From: Sinomicrobium pectinilyticum
GTDB taxonomy: Bacteria; Bacteroidota; Bacteroidia; Flavobacteriales; Flavobacteriaceae
Direction of reading: 5' to 3'
Assembly: GCF_003725735.1 (NCBI RefSeq)
Contig: NZ_RJTM01000108.1
Span: 40,694 to 104,693 of the forward strand
DNA length: 64,000 nt
Below, piece by piece: positions 54,592 through 63,974 of the stretch. The notes below the pieces were generated by a model. It was not told the origin of the DNA and made no database searches. It saw only the letters and a program-made list of their open reading frames with translations. Within the stretch, counting starts at the first letter, position 1; every line of letters begins with the position of its first letter. Both the position numbers and the translations under genes were made by a program.

Positions 54592-55944
54592 ATGAAAAGA
54601 CTATTGTTTGTTATAACCCTGGGATTATTTCTTTATAGTTGTGGCAAAAAGGACAGGGGAGAACTGGTTGGAGTAGGCGGAAAACGATGGCATCCGGAGA
54701 AACCTTATGGCATGACTCTGGTTCCCGGAGGTTCTTTCATTATGGGTAAATCCGAATCGGATGTGGCTGGTGGAATGAATGCCCCTACCAAAACCGTGAC
54801 GGTAAGGTCGTTTTATATGGACGAAACCGAAATTACCAATAGCGAATACAGACAGTTCGTAGAATGGGTGAAAGATTCCATAATCCGCACAAAACTTGCT
54901 ATTCTTGCCGATTATGAAGGACTTACCCCGGATGATGGTGGTATAGGGGAATATGCCTTCGACGATGCGGACACTTCCAAGCTTTCTGCTTATGACAAGT
55001 ACATGCTGGAAAACTATGGTGGTATGGGAGAGACCGGTTATGAAGGACGGATGCTGAATAAAAAGCCCCGGCTTATCTGGGATACATCCAAATATCCGGA
55101 CGAGTACTACACCGAAGTTATGGACTCTATGTACCTCTCTATGGAAGAGTCTTATAATGGGTACCGTACCATAGATGTCACTCAGCTAAAATACAAATAT
55201 ACCTGGATGGATATTCAGGCTGCTGCCAAAATGAAAAAAGGGAACCGGAAAGATTTCCTGAAGACCGAAGAGTTAATGATTTATCCGGATACTACCGTAT
55301 GGATCAAGGATTTTTATTATTCCTATAACGAACCCATGCACAACGATTATTTCTGGCATGATGCGTATAGTGAATACCCGGTAGTGGGAGTGTCCTGGAA
55401 ACAGGCAAAAGCTTTTTGTAACTGGAGGACCAAGTACAAGAATGATTTTCAGAAATCCAGAGGAAAAGGCTTTGTAAACCAGTTCCGTCTCCCGATTGAG
55501 GCAGAATGGGAATATGCCGCCCGGGGAGGTCTGGAATCGGGAACCTATCCGTGGGGAGGTCCTTATCTTATAGACGAGAGAGGTTGCTTCCTGGCGAACT
55601 TCAAACCGAACAGGGGAGACTACGCTTCCGATGATGCCTTGTATACCGTAGAGGCCAAATCCTATCAGCCCAATGATTACGGATTGTACAATATGGCCGG
55701 TAACGTTTCGGAGTGGACAAACTCTGCTTATGATCCCAATTCTTATGATTATGCTTCTACAATGAACCCCAATGCGTATGACGAGCGGAATAAGAGAAAA
55801 GTGATCCGCGGAGGTTCCTGGAAAGATGTCGCTTATTTTTTACAGGTCAGTACCCGCGATTTCGAATACCAGGATTCCGCCAGGAGTTATATAGGCTTCC
55901 GTACGGTACAGGACTACATGGGGACCAGCGAAATAGGTCGCTAG
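54592..55944 (+). CDS. gldK: Gliding motility / type IX secretion lipoprotein GldK
   Basis: The 450-residue lipoprotein (LGLFLYSCGKKDRGEL, Cys17) forms, with GldN, the periplasmic ring of the type IX secretion system attached to the outer membrane. It carries a formylglycine-generating-enzyme-like (sulfatase-modifying) fold: MTLVPGGSFIMGKSESD, FYMDETEITNSEYRQFVEW, FRLPIEAEWEYAARGG, MAGNVSEWTNSAY and VIRGGSWKDVAYFLQVSTRD. The catalytic Cys residues of true FGE are absent, as expected for GldK. Its gene is first of gldKLMN, with 119 bases between it and the arginase-like gene. Confidence 0.97.
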   Translation: MKRLLFVITLGLFLYSCGKKDRGELVGVGGKRWHPEKPYGMTLVPGGSFIMGKSESDVAGGMNAPTKTVTVRSFYMDETEITNSEYRQFVEWVKDSIIRTKLAILADYEGLTPDDGGIGEYAFDDADTSKLSAYDKYMLENYGGMGETGYEGRMLNKKPRLIWDTSKYPDEYYTEVMDSMYLSMEESYNGYRTIDVTQLKYKYTWMDIQAAAKMKKGNRKDFLKTEELMIYPDTTVWIKDFYYSYNEPMHNDYFWHDAYSEYPVVGVSWKQAKAFCNWRTKYKNDFQKSRGKGFVNQFRLPIEAEWEYAARGGLESGTYPWGGPYLIDERGCFLANFKPNRGDYASDDALYTVEAKSYQPNDYGLYNMAGNVSEWTNSAYDPNSYDYASTMNPNAYDERNKRKVIRGGSWKDVAYFLQVSTRDFEYQDSARSYIGFRTVQDYMGTSEIGR

Positions 55945-56000
55945 ATCCAAAGTTTATCTGAACTTTTAATTAAATATATTACAAATCAACTATTACCATT

Positions 56001-56654
56001 ATGGCAAATTCTAAATCTAGTAAAAAGCTGTTTAATATGGCTTACGGCCTTGGTGCTTCCATTGTAATCTTAGGGGCACTGTTTAAGCTGAACCACTGGG
56101 AACTCGGTTTTCTGGACGGAACGGTACTTCTGGCCATAGGGCTTGTTTCGGAAGCTATTATATTCGCTATTTCAGCATTTGAACCGGTGGAAGAAGACCT
56201 GGACTGGAGCTTGGTATATCCTGAACTTGACGGGGGAGAAGCCAGAAAAAAAGAAAAGAAAAGCCAGGAAGAAGCAGTCGAAGCGGAAGGGATGCTTTCC
56301 AAGAAACTGGACAACCTGTTAAAAGACGCGAAAATCGATGCGGAATTGATGAGCAGCCTCGGGCACAGTATACGCAACTTTGAAGGAGCCGCAAAAAATA
56401 TGGCACCTACTGTAGATGCTATCTCTTCTACAAAAAGATATAGTGAAGAGCTTTCTCTGGCAGCAGCGCAGATGGAATCTCTCAATAGCTTGTACAAGGT
56501 ACAGTTGGAAAGTGCCGGAAGACAGGCTGCCATTAATGAAGAAGTAGCTAACAACGCAGGAAGGCTGAAAGAACAAATGGAGTCTCTTACCACTAACCTG
56601 TCTTCCCTGAACAATGTTTACGGAGGTATGTTATCTGCTATGATCAAACGCTAA
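56001..56654 (+). CDS. gldL: Type IX secretion motor stator subunit GldL
   Basis: The 217-residue inner-membrane protein has two helices at the N-terminus (AYGLGASIVILGALFKLNHW and GTVLLAIGLVSEAIIFAISA), with the functionally important Glu within the second, and a long coiled cytoplasmic tail (LAAAQMESLNSLYKVQLES; ANNAGRLKEQMESLTTNLSS). GldL and GldM form the proton-driven rotary motor that powers gliding and protein secretion. It lies 56 bases after gldK and 38 before gldM. Confidence 0.97.
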   Translation: MANSKSSKKLFNMAYGLGASIVILGALFKLNHWELGFLDGTVLLAIGLVSEAIIFAISAFEPVEEDLDWSLVYPELDGGEARKKEKKSQEEAVEAEGMLSKKLDNLLKDAKIDAELMSSLGHSIRNFEGAAKNMAPTVDAISSTKRYSEELSLAAAQMESLNSLYKVQLESAGRQAAINEEVANNAGRLKEQMESLTTNLSSLNNVYGGMLSAMIKR

Positions 56655-56692
56655 TTAGTAACCTCAGAACCAAAAATCAAAACTAATTAGAC

Positions 56693-58258
56693 ATGGCAGG
56701 AAATAATTTATCACCACGTCAAAAGATGATAAACCTCATGTATCTCGTGTTTATTGCCATGTTGGCCATAAATATGGGGAAAGAGGTATTATCTGCATTT
56801 GGCCTGTTGAATGAGAAACTCGAAGCTTCCAATATTAAGGCAACTACCGATAATGCGGCTGCACTTGAGGGCCTCTCGAGGCTGGCAAGTGAAAAACCGG
56901 ACCGGTACCAGCCTGTACTGGAAAAAGCAAATCGTGTAAAGGAAGCTTCTACAGAATATTATGCTTATCTCGAGGAACTGAAGACAGAAATGACCGAAAG
57001 GCTTAACGATAAAAGGGACTATGAAAAGATGGACCAGTCCAAGTTCCTGGATAAAAAGTTCTTTAAAGGAGGAGGTAAGTACACCGAAGAAGGGCAGGAG
57101 TTCGTAGACAAAATGGAGGAGTACAGGGGAGCCGTACTGGAAGCCCTGGGTGAAAATTTTAACGAGATAAAGAGTTCTGTAGCAGAACGGTTTTCCACCG
57201 GGGAAAACGGCAAGGCAGAAAACAGGGATGGCGTTAAAATAGATTGGCTGAATTACAACTTCGAAGGTTTTCCGTTAGTGGCTTCCCTGACTAAGATCAC
57301 CCAAATACAGTCGGACATTAAAAACACGGAAAGCGATATTTTCGGGGCAATGCTCGGAGAAGAGTTGAGCAGTGAGGTATCGATGACCAATTATACCACA
57401 TTGCTCGAACAACCTAAGTCGGCCTATTACCAGGGAGAGACTTTTGACGGGTCTATTGTGCTGGGTAGAACGGATGCTACAACGAAACCACATGAAGTGG
57501 AACTTTTCCTGGATGGGAAAAAATTATCTGAGAATGATTATGAACTGGACGGGGGAAAAGTAAAGCTCAAAGTAAGTGCGGGCAGCCCGGGAGACCATAA
57601 ACTGGAAGGGAAATTAGTGTTCATGCAGAATGACGAACCTGTTGAGGTGCCGGTATCTTCTACTTTTGCTACGATAACCAAACCGAACGCCGCTGTTATT
57701 TCCGCAGATAAAATGAATGTGGTATATCGTGGGGTTTCGAATCCCATTACCATATCCATACCCGGAATACCGGACAATAAAGTGTCTGCGTCTGCTACGG
57801 GATTATCCAGGATTTCAGGTAGTAAATATACCATGAATCCCGGCTCGGGAAGAACTGTAAACATAACAGCCAGCGGTACACTGCCGGACGGACAACGCAT
57901 CAGTACGACTTCCGAATTCCGGATCAAAGACGTGCCGAGGCCTTCCGGAACCATACGCGGGGAATCGGGTGAGGTCAGTATGCCGAGATCAAGCCTGGAA
58001 GTATCTACCGTAGGGGCGGTACTGGAGGACTTTGATTTTGATCTCAGTCTGGGAATCCGCGGGTTTAAATTCAAGGTTCCGGGACAGCCTACGATTTCCG
58101 TGCGAGGGAATAAGCTGGACGGTGCAGCCAGAAATGCGCTGAAAAGGGCAAGGAGAGGCGATGCTGTTCAGGTATTTGACATAGAAGCTTATATTACTGG
58201 AAACACCGGATACAAATTGAAGAAAGTATCACCGGTAGTGATCCAGCTTACCAACTAG
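56693..58258 (+). CDS. gldM: Type IX secretion motor subunit GldM
   Basis: The 521-residue protein has a cytoplasmic start (AGNNLSPRQKMINLMYLVFI), one membrane helix (MYLVFIAMLAINMGKEVL) and a long periplasmic part of a helical bundle followed by beta-rich domains (TLLEQPKSAYYQGETFDGSI; VVYRGVSNPITISIPGIPDN; GFKFKVPGQPTISVRGNKLD). It spans the periplasm and carries torque from the GldL-GldM motor to the GldK-GldN ring. Length and domain order are normal for Flavobacteriaceae. Confidence 0.97.
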   Translation: MAGNNLSPRQKMINLMYLVFIAMLAINMGKEVLSAFGLLNEKLEASNIKATTDNAAALEGLSRLASEKPDRYQPVLEKANRVKEASTEYYAYLEELKTEMTERLNDKRDYEKMDQSKFLDKKFFKGGGKYTEEGQEFVDKMEEYRGAVLEALGENFNEIKSSVAERFSTGENGKAENRDGVKIDWLNYNFEGFPLVASLTKITQIQSDIKNTESDIFGAMLGEELSSEVSMTNYTTLLEQPKSAYYQGETFDGSIVLGRTDATTKPHEVELFLDGKKLSENDYELDGGKVKLKVSAGSPGDHKLEGKLVFMQNDEPVEVPVSSTFATITKPNAAVISADKMNVVYRGVSNPITISIPGIPDNKVSASATGLSRISGSKYTMNPGSGRTVNITASGTLPDGQRISTTSEFRIKDVPRPSGTIRGESGEVSMPRSSLEVSTVGAVLEDFDFDLSLGIRGFKFKVPGQPTISVRGNKLDGAARNALKRARRGDAVQVFDIEAYITGNTGYKLKKVSPVVIQLTN

Positions 58259-58377
58259 TATAAGCATTAATCATATAATCCACATCCGGAGTTTTTTATG
58301 CTGCTCTCCGGGAGGGCAGCATATTACTCCCGGTTCTGTGTGGTTACTCATCTGAACTAACATAAAAACAGAAATAT

Positions 58378-59277
58378 ATGAATTGGAGAGTTACTATCCC
58401 ACTTTCCTTGGTTTTTGCTATATGGTCTCATGTCTCCCCTGGGCAGGCTAACCTTCTCAATGCCAAGAAACCCGAAGAGATCGGGGTGAAGACAGACAGG
58501 CAAAAGGAAGCGGACAACGACGCACCTATGGACTACGGTTATGTAGATGACAGGGACGTTATGTGGACTAAAACAACCTGGGAAGTTATTGACCTGAACG
58601 AAAGAGTAAATTTTTCTCTCTACTATCCCATTGAACCGATAAGGGAATCTAACAGGAAATCACTTTATGACGTACTGGTAGATGCCATAAAGGAAGGAAA
58701 GCTCGAAGACATTTATGTCGATTCCTATTTCACGGAAAAAAGGGAATTTAAGGACCTGGAATCCACACTTTCCAAGATCGATACGACCGATATGGGATAT
58801 GAGCAGTTGAACGCAGGAGAACAGGTATCCCCGGAATATATCGATAAAAGGGATATCACCGCTGCCGATATCGTCGAATATCATATCAAAGGAGTCTGGT
58901 ATTTTGATAAGCGCCAGGGCGAGCTGAAATACCGTCTTTTGGCCATAGCACCTGTAGCGCCGGATGTAAACTTCATAGATTCGGACACGGACGACGGGTC
59001 TAACCTTGTAGAACTGTTCTGGGTATGGTATCCGAGTGCAAGACAAATCCTCCATGAGGCGAAGACTTTCAACAACCGGAATTCGGCAGCCCCTCTTTCA
59101 TTCGATACGATATTGAACACCAGGAGGTTTAATGCCACCGTCTATAAAGAAGATAATGTGCATGGAGACAGGCCTATAAAAGATTATATAGTGGAGAATT
59201 CTTTGTTCCAGTTATTGGAAGGTGAACGGATAAAGGAAAAAATCAGAGGGTTCGAAGAAGATATATGGACGAACTGA
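58378..59277 (+). CDS. gldN: Gliding motility / type IX secretion ring protein GldN
   Basis: The 299-residue periplasmic protein has a signal peptide (VTIPLSLVFAIWSHVSPGQA) and the GldN/PorN body: VMWTKTTWEVIDLNERVNFS, LYYPIEPIRESNRKSLYDVL, YHIKGVWYFDKRQGELKYRL and ELFWVWYPSARQILHEAKTF. It partners GldK in the ring. It is last in the block, and a strong terminator follows about 30 bases after the stop. A 119-base gap with no clear promoter separates it from gldM. Confidence 0.97.
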   Translation: MNWRVTIPLSLVFAIWSHVSPGQANLLNAKKPEEIGVKTDRQKEADNDAPMDYGYVDDRDVMWTKTTWEVIDLNERVNFSLYYPIEPIRESNRKSLYDVLVDAIKEGKLEDIYVDSYFTEKREFKDLESTLSKIDTTDMGYEQLNAGEQVSPEYIDKRDITAADIVEYHIKGVWYFDKRQGELKYRLLAIAPVAPDVNFIDSDTDDGSNLVELFWVWYPSARQILHEAKTFNNRNSAAPLSFDTILNTRRFNATVYKEDNVHGDRPIKDYIVENSLFQLLEGERIKEKIRGFEEDIWTN

Positions 59278-59308
59278 TGTCTTTTTATATTCACGTGTGA
59301 TATTTTGT

Positions 59309-59347
59309 AACAGTGCCTTTCCCTTCGGAGAGGCACTGTTTTTTTGC
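59309..59347 (+). terminator. Terminator of the gldKLMN operon
   Basis: AACAGTGCCT and AGGCACTGTT form a perfect 10-base stem over a short loop, followed by seven or more T. It lies between convergent gldN and the sensor kinase gene. Confidence 0.9.
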
Positions 59348-59461
59348 TTCTGAGGGACTTATATAATATGGAAGAGAGTACATTCTGTAATTAAGCTATG
59401 GTAAGAGAAGTGTTGTTCTCCGGGTTTTGGCGAAATAACAGATACTTTTCAAATGTCGGTT

Positions 59462-62400
59462 TTATTCGGCTTCTACGGGAAAGAGCAAGGTGATCCGTGT
59501 TCCTTTGTTCACGGTACTTTTAATGTCTATCTTTCCATTTAGAATGATAAGAAGGTCCAGTATGATTTTAATTCCCAGGCTTTTATTTGGAGTGTCCAGG
59601 GAAATCTGCTGTTCTTCATGCGGGTTCATGAGCGATTGGTAGTATTGCAGCTGTTTTTGGGAAATGCCTTTCCCGGTATCTTCTATGACAATACGCAATT
59701 TTTTTTCACGGATAAAAGCATAGAGGGTTATTTTGCCGTTGTGTGTGTTTTTAACGGCATTGTCCAGAAGGTTATGGATGATTATGGAGAGCAAATGCTT
59801 GTTTACCCATGTGGTAAAATTATAGGGAATGTAGTTGTATATTCTGGTCCGTTGCGAATTTGCTATTTCCGTAAAAAGTGAAATTTTTTCTCCGATGAGA
59901 TGCTGGAGATCATAACTTTCGCGTGGTGTGTTTCCTATGCCCTCATACATACGGGCCTTACTGTAATCGAGAATCTCGCTGATGAATTCATGTATTTTTA
60001 CGGAGGCGGTATACATAGAACGGATACCTTCTCTTATCATTTTTTTATTCCCCGTATCATAATTGGCATACAGGTATTCTCCGGTATCTACCATAAAACG
60101 GAGAGGGCTTCGGATATCATGGCTGATCGAAGCGATAAGCTTTTCCTGTATGGCGGTTTGTTGCTTCAGCTTATCTTTTGTTATTCTTAAAGTCCGTATC
60201 GTGTTTCGAAGGTGTCGTGTGCTTTCTATTATTTTCTTTTTAAGGAGGGCGTTTTTATAACGGACATATTTAATGCGTAGTTTGATGCTGTAAAAAATGA
60301 CTACCGGGATGGCCAGGTATAGCAATATATAAAACCAGTCCGTTTCCCAGACATAAGGAGGTACTATCAGTGTGATTCTCTTATGGATATAATACGAGTA
60401 AAAACTGTTCATTTTTCGTATCACCAGGGTGTGTTGCCCCGGAGGTAATTGAGAGAAGGTTATGGTTTGACCATCTTCTATGTCCTCCCAGTTTTTGGTA
60501 TCTTCATCTTCCAGTTGAAATTCCATGTTCAGGTTGTAAGGATTGTCATAATATGGCGTGGCCAGATGGATGTATATCCTGCCGAAATTGCGGCTGAGCC
60601 TTAGTGTGTCCTGATCTACCGGGAGTATACCCTCCGCTGTCCTTACTTCGTCTATATACATGGTTCCGTTGGGAAGTTCGGGTTTTACCTTTTTCGGATC
60701 GAAAATGACAATCCCGTTCAGAGACGGAAGTGCCACATGGCCATTCTGTAATCTGATACCGCAGGGTTCGCACCCGCCCGTAAATTCGTTGGAAAGAAAC
60801 CCAGAACTCTTATCGTAATAGTGATAATATACCTGTTCCATTTTCCCGGAAGCATAGTCCAGCATCTTTTTCTTTGCCGCCTGAAAGAGTCCCTTACCGG
60901 TTGTGATCCATAAATATCCTTCATTGTCTTCGACGATACAATGCGAAGAAAGCATATACCCTTTCCTGTCCGATGGAAAACCCGTAAGTTTTCCGTTCTG
61001 GTAAAGGAATATACCTTTTGTGGAAGTGGTAACCCATATTTCCGCGGGAGCCGAAGCATAAAGGCTGGTTACCTGTTTGTTGTTCAGTCCGTCTATAGTA
61101 CTGCATCTCCCTGTGGCGAGGTTTAGTTTATGCAGGCCTCTTAAACTCCCTAGCCAGAGGGTAGTGTCTGTGGTTTGCAAGATGTACTGGACACTGAAAT
61201 TGAATTTTCTGTAAGATTTCGGGGCGCACTCCGGATCTGCGGAATCCAGATAATAGACTGCGCTTTCCGATGCTTTGTGTTCATCGTTACTGAGGTGCAT
61301 AGCAATCCATATCCTGTCGTGAGCTCCTTTGTAGAGTTGTTCTATGGAATATGGCAGTACCCATTGGCGGAATTCCCGATAATCGGTGTCCTTACTGAAA
61401 CGGTACAGGTGGTTTTGGTTTTTGGTCCAGATGTCACCCTGTTTATCCGTTATCAGACTGTACTTATCGCTGTCCCACGTACCATTCAGTTTCTCTCCGG
61501 CAATATTGTCTACATTAATAACAGCACCTGTAGCAGTCAGTATTTTATTGGAGGTATAGTTGGTAAGGGCATGTTGTACCCTGTCTGTATCCCAGGTGTT
61601 TATGTTTTTGAAATTGTGCTTTTTAATAATCCCCAATCCCTTGGTTTTACTGCCCAGATAGATGATTTTCAGGAAAGAATCATAATAGGCGGAGATTATA
61701 CTGTTTTCAGGGCCGAAATCGAAATCCGGAAGTATGCGTTCCAGACGTAGTTTTGAATTTTTTACCTGCAGGAGATACAGGCTTTTCCGGGTATGTAAAA
61801 ATGTTTGCCGGGTAATATTATTATAGATAATTCCGGTAATATTTTCGTCCCCGGCCGGGACTTCCGTTTTTTCGTGAACAGTTCTTCCGCCATATATCCT
61901 GGTATATTCTCCATCCTTTTCGAGATGATACAGGCTGTCGCCCACGGTGAAAAAATAACCGGAGGCATTGTGCGGGAAATAGACCTCCGATGTCCTCCGG
62001 GAGTTATTGTTGTAATGAGAAACCGTATCATTGGTGACAGTATAGTGGTTGTTTCCGGAAGCGGGGATTACATATTTTTTCCCCCGGATATTTGTGCTAT
62101 CGGTACTGTTTATTTCCGGCGTCGAAATAAGGGGATGGGGGAGGTCTAAGATGTTTTGTTGAAGGGTTTCAGCTTTTCTTTGGGATATCAGGAGGGTTTC
62201 GCCGAACTCGTTATAAACAAATATACTGTCTTTGTCCGGAACCCCGAGCGCATACATCATTCGGTTGTTGTGTATCGAGGTGTTTTTGGAGTTGAATACA
62301 CGGAAATTTCTTCCGTCATAACGAACCAGACCGTTTTGGGTGAGTAGCCAGATAAATCCGTAAGTGTCTTTAAAAATATGTTTTACACTGTTTTGGGGCA

Positions 62401-62518
62401 GTCCGTCACTATCGGTATACCAGTTAATGCCATAGTCTTTAGTCGGAAGATCGCGAACCTGATTGCTATAAGAGATAAGGTAAAGTAAACTGGAAAGAAT
62501 GGTCAACGTAAGTCGCAT
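59462..62518 (-). CDS. Beta-propeller sensor histidine kinase (HTCS-like sensor half without regulator)
   Basis: The 1018-residue protein has a signal peptide, a periplasmic two-part propeller of Reg_prop repeats (GLPQNSVKHIFKDTYGFIWL, LTQNGLVRYDGRNF; ILQTTDTTLWLGSLRGLHKL; GYLWITTGKGLF), a Y_Y_Y domain (about 660-720: NMEFQLEDEDTKNWEDI), one membrane helix (FYILLYLAIPVVIFYSIKL), a HisKA domain with His near residue 800 in ASISHDIRSPLRFMVD, and a HATPase_c domain ending the protein. Hybrid two-component regulators of glycan loci have this layout plus a receiver and an AraC domain, both missing here. No response regulator gene is adjacent, so its partner is elsewhere. The signal sensed is unknown. 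Confidence 0.93.
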   Translation of the reverse strand: MRLTLTILSSLLYLISYSNQVRDLPTKDYGINWYTDSDGLPQNSVKHIFKDTYGFIWLLTQNGLVRYDGRNFRVFNSKNTSIHNNRMMYALGVPDKDSIFVYNEFGETLLISQRKAETLQQNILDLPHPLISTPEINSTDSTNIRGKKYVIPASGNNHYTVTNDTVSHYNNNSRRTSEVYFPHNASGYFFTVGDSLYHLEKDGEYTRIYGGRTVHEKTEVPAGDENITGIIYNNITRQTFLHTRKSLYLLQVKNSKLRLERILPDFDFGPENSIISAYYDSFLKIIYLGSKTKGLGIIKKHNFKNINTWDTDRVQHALTNYTSNKILTATGAVINVDNIAGEKLNGTWDSDKYSLITDKQGDIWTKNQNHLYRFSKDTDYREFRQWVLPYSIEQLYKGAHDRIWIAMHLSNDEHKASESAVYYLDSADPECAPKSYRKFNFSVQYILQTTDTTLWLGSLRGLHKLNLATGRCSTIDGLNNKQVTSLYASAPAEIWVTTSTKGIFLYQNGKLTGFPSDRKGYMLSSHCIVEDNEGYLWITTGKGLFQAAKKKMLDYASGKMEQVYYHYYDKSSGFLSNEFTGGCEPCGIRLQNGHVALPSLNGIVIFDPKKVKPELPNGTMYIDEVRTAEGILPVDQDTLRLSRNFGRIYIHLATPYYDNPYNLNMEFQLEDEDTKNWEDIEDGQTITFSQLPPGQHTLVIRKMNSFYSYYIHKRITLIVPPYVWETDWFYILLYLAIPVVIFYSIKLRIKYVRYKNALLKKKIIESTRHLRNTIRTLRITKDKLKQQTAIQEKLIASISHDIRSPLRFMVDTGEYLYANYDTGNKKMIREGIRSMYTASVKIHEFISEILDYSKARMYEGIGNTPRESYDLQHLIGEKISLFTEIANSQRTRIYNYIPYNFTTWVNKHLLSIIIHNLLDNAVKNTHNGKITLYAFIREKKLRIVIEDTGKGISQKQLQYYQSLMNPHEEQQISLDTPNKSLGIKIILDLLIILNGKIDIKSTVNKGTRITLLFPVEAE

Positions 62519-63070
62519 TAGAATCAGAGGGGGAATTCTAAAAAGATTATGTGAAAATTGCAGGTTTAAAAAATTGTTAATCAGGGGTGAAAAACATCCG
62601 TTTTATACTGGTATTAAAGGCTATAAAACAGTAATAAGTTCCTGAAATAAAGTAAGTTATAGATAATTACGTTTAGGGCGTACAATTATACAAAAAAAAT
62701 ACTTATAAATAACCGGTTATCTATAGAACTTGTTCTATATGTAACACGAATTTATTCTACACCCGGCCTGTACTAGTTCTACAACTTTTTTAACGGGAAT
62801 ATGACGAGGTCCTTTTAATTTTATGTCAACGTTAATACAGCGTTTCCTAATATCATAATCAAGTGTTTAGAACAGTCCGCCCCGGGTCGTTTTATCAACT
62901 CCCGGGAGGGCTGTCTCTACTGAAGATTACTAAGACTGCAAATATAGAAATGTTCTTCCTGATTTTGGATGTTTTTATCGGAAACAGAATAAAATTACGG
63001 AAAGTATGGATTTGAGGTAATTTTTTAAACGTGAATCATAAGGCTTTGATAGACAGTAAAAAATTGAGAG
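62519..63070. other. 551-base intergenic region with clustered palindromes
   Basis: No gene is seen. It holds the palindrome ATAACCGGTTAT at 62709-62720, the near-adjacent TATAGAACTTGTTCTATA at 62722-62739 (8-base arms, two-base spacer), and two more TAGAAC half-sites, at 62776-62781 (reversed) and 62868-62873. A GC-rich hairpin at 62872-62914 follows (ACAG and CCCGGG arms), standing out from AT-rich surroundings. Divergent genes flank it, so promoters and operators for both are expected; a small RNA is also possible. Confidence 0.6.
62872..62914 (+). ncRNA. GC-rich hairpin, possible small RNA or leader structure
   Basis: ACAGTCCGCCCCGGG pairs with CCCGGGAGGGCTGT through an outer ACAG/CTGT stem, CC/GG pairs with one mismatch, and an inner CCCGGG stem over a 14-base AT-rich loop. 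No T-run follows, so it is not a simple terminator. No known RNA family was recognised. The call is tentative. Confidence 0.3.
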
Positions 63071-63376
63071 ATGTCATTATTTTGTAAATATGTCATGATC
63101 GCATTGCGGGTCCGGCACTGCTCTTTTGAAAGTTCGTTGTGGAAAAATAGCAGGGATCAACGGATATCCCATCTGAAAAGCATATTGGACGGAGGGGTTT
63201 TGTTGTCTAAATCTAAAGAAGAGATCATGGAACTTCTCGGAGATGAATACAACCACTATTATGTGGATCAGTGGAAATATTTTGTGCGAGACCTGAAGAG
63301 TTTGCCTTACAAAATATACCTTGAGATAGAATTCCGGAATAACATTGTTGCTGATTGCAGGGTAAAACTCATTTGA
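63071..63376 (+). CDS. Small protein of unknown function
   Basis: The 101-residue product has a short hydrophobic start (SLFCKYVMIALRVRHCSF) that is too weak for a clear signal peptide, followed by KNSRDQRISHLKSILDGGVL and SKEEIMELLGDEYNHYYVDQ WKYF (read in two parts). The pattern of a helix, an LLG-D turn and a Trp/Tyr beta strand ending YLEIEFRNNIVADCRV is reminiscent of the small SmpA/OmlA (BamE-like) fold, but this is only a resemblance. An in-frame ATG at 63095 is another possible start. It is followed after five bases by a second unknown gene, so they likely form a pair. Confidence 0.6.
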   Translation: MSLFCKYVMIALRVRHCSFESSLWKNSRDQRISHLKSILDGGVLLSKSKEEIMELLGDEYNHYYVDQWKYFVRDLKSLPYKIYLEIEFRNNIVADCRVKLI

Positions 63377-63381
63377 AATTT

Positions 63382-63774
63382 ATGGAAGTAGCATTACAAT
63401 ATCAATCTGTTGAAACTAAAAATAAAACCGTCCGGCGGCGCATAGAGGCTTTCCAAAGCTCGGGTAAATTGTATTTGCACCCTGATTTTCCGTTTTATTA
63501 TACGGACGGAGTAAGGTATGTGGTGTCTCTTTTTGAGGCGGATGGCCTGTTAAAGGATATGGCCATGCAGGCATTTGCGCTTTCCGGAGAAGAAAATTTT
63601 ATATGCATTCATCTATGTCGCAACCGTGTAGACGACCGCTGGGTTCAATATTCCAAAAGAAGCGGAGAGCTGTTGAAGAAAGGCAGGATCTCCGTTGGTC
63701 TTCCTCTCGAACCGGGAACTTCCATTTGTTTTTACTTCATTGGCAGAACCCTCATTCTGCCCACGGAATTCTAG
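63382..63774 (+). CDS. Small protein of unknown function
   Basis: From the ATG at 63382 the product is 130 residues. It has no signal peptide. A basic helical start (TKNKTVRRRIEAFQSSGKLY) precedes a predicted alpha/beta body: FPFYYTDGVRYVVSLFEADG, EENFICIHLCRNRVDDRWVQ and TSICFYFIGRTLILPTEF at the end. I do not recognise the family. It starts five bases after the previous unknown gene, so they are probably co-translated. An upstream GTG/ATG-like start at 63355 would overlap that gene and is less likely. Confidence 0.6.
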   Translation: MEVALQYQSVETKNKTVRRRIEAFQSSGKLYLHPDFPFYYTDGVRYVVSLFEADGLLKDMAMQAFALSGEENFICIHLCRNRVDDRWVQYSKRSGELLKKGRISVGLPLEPGTSICFYFIGRTLILPTEF

Positions 63775-63858
63775 TTTTTTGGATTCTTTGACGGATAAAG
63801 TATGTTTAAAGGACGGAGATAAGGAAATAAGAAAAGTTTTTCAGCGCCGTTAAAAAAT

Positions 63859-63887
63859 GCGGCCTGTTGCCAAAAGCAGCAGGCCGC
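63859..63887 (-). terminator. Hairpin terminator, mainly for a minus-strand gene beyond the window
   Basis: GCGGCCTGTTGC and GCAGCAGGCCGC pair at 11 of 12 positions over a five-base loop. The T-run lies on the minus strand (complement of TAAAAAATGC), so it would end a gene entering from the right, beyond 64000. It may also stop plus-strand transcripts weakly. Confidence 0.7.
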
Positions 63888-63974
63888 TGAAATGATAAAG
63901 GAAATAAGAAAATAAGATATTCGCCGGTATTGTGTTTTTCGGGTCTGTAAATTAAACTCTGTCTGGTTGTTCTC

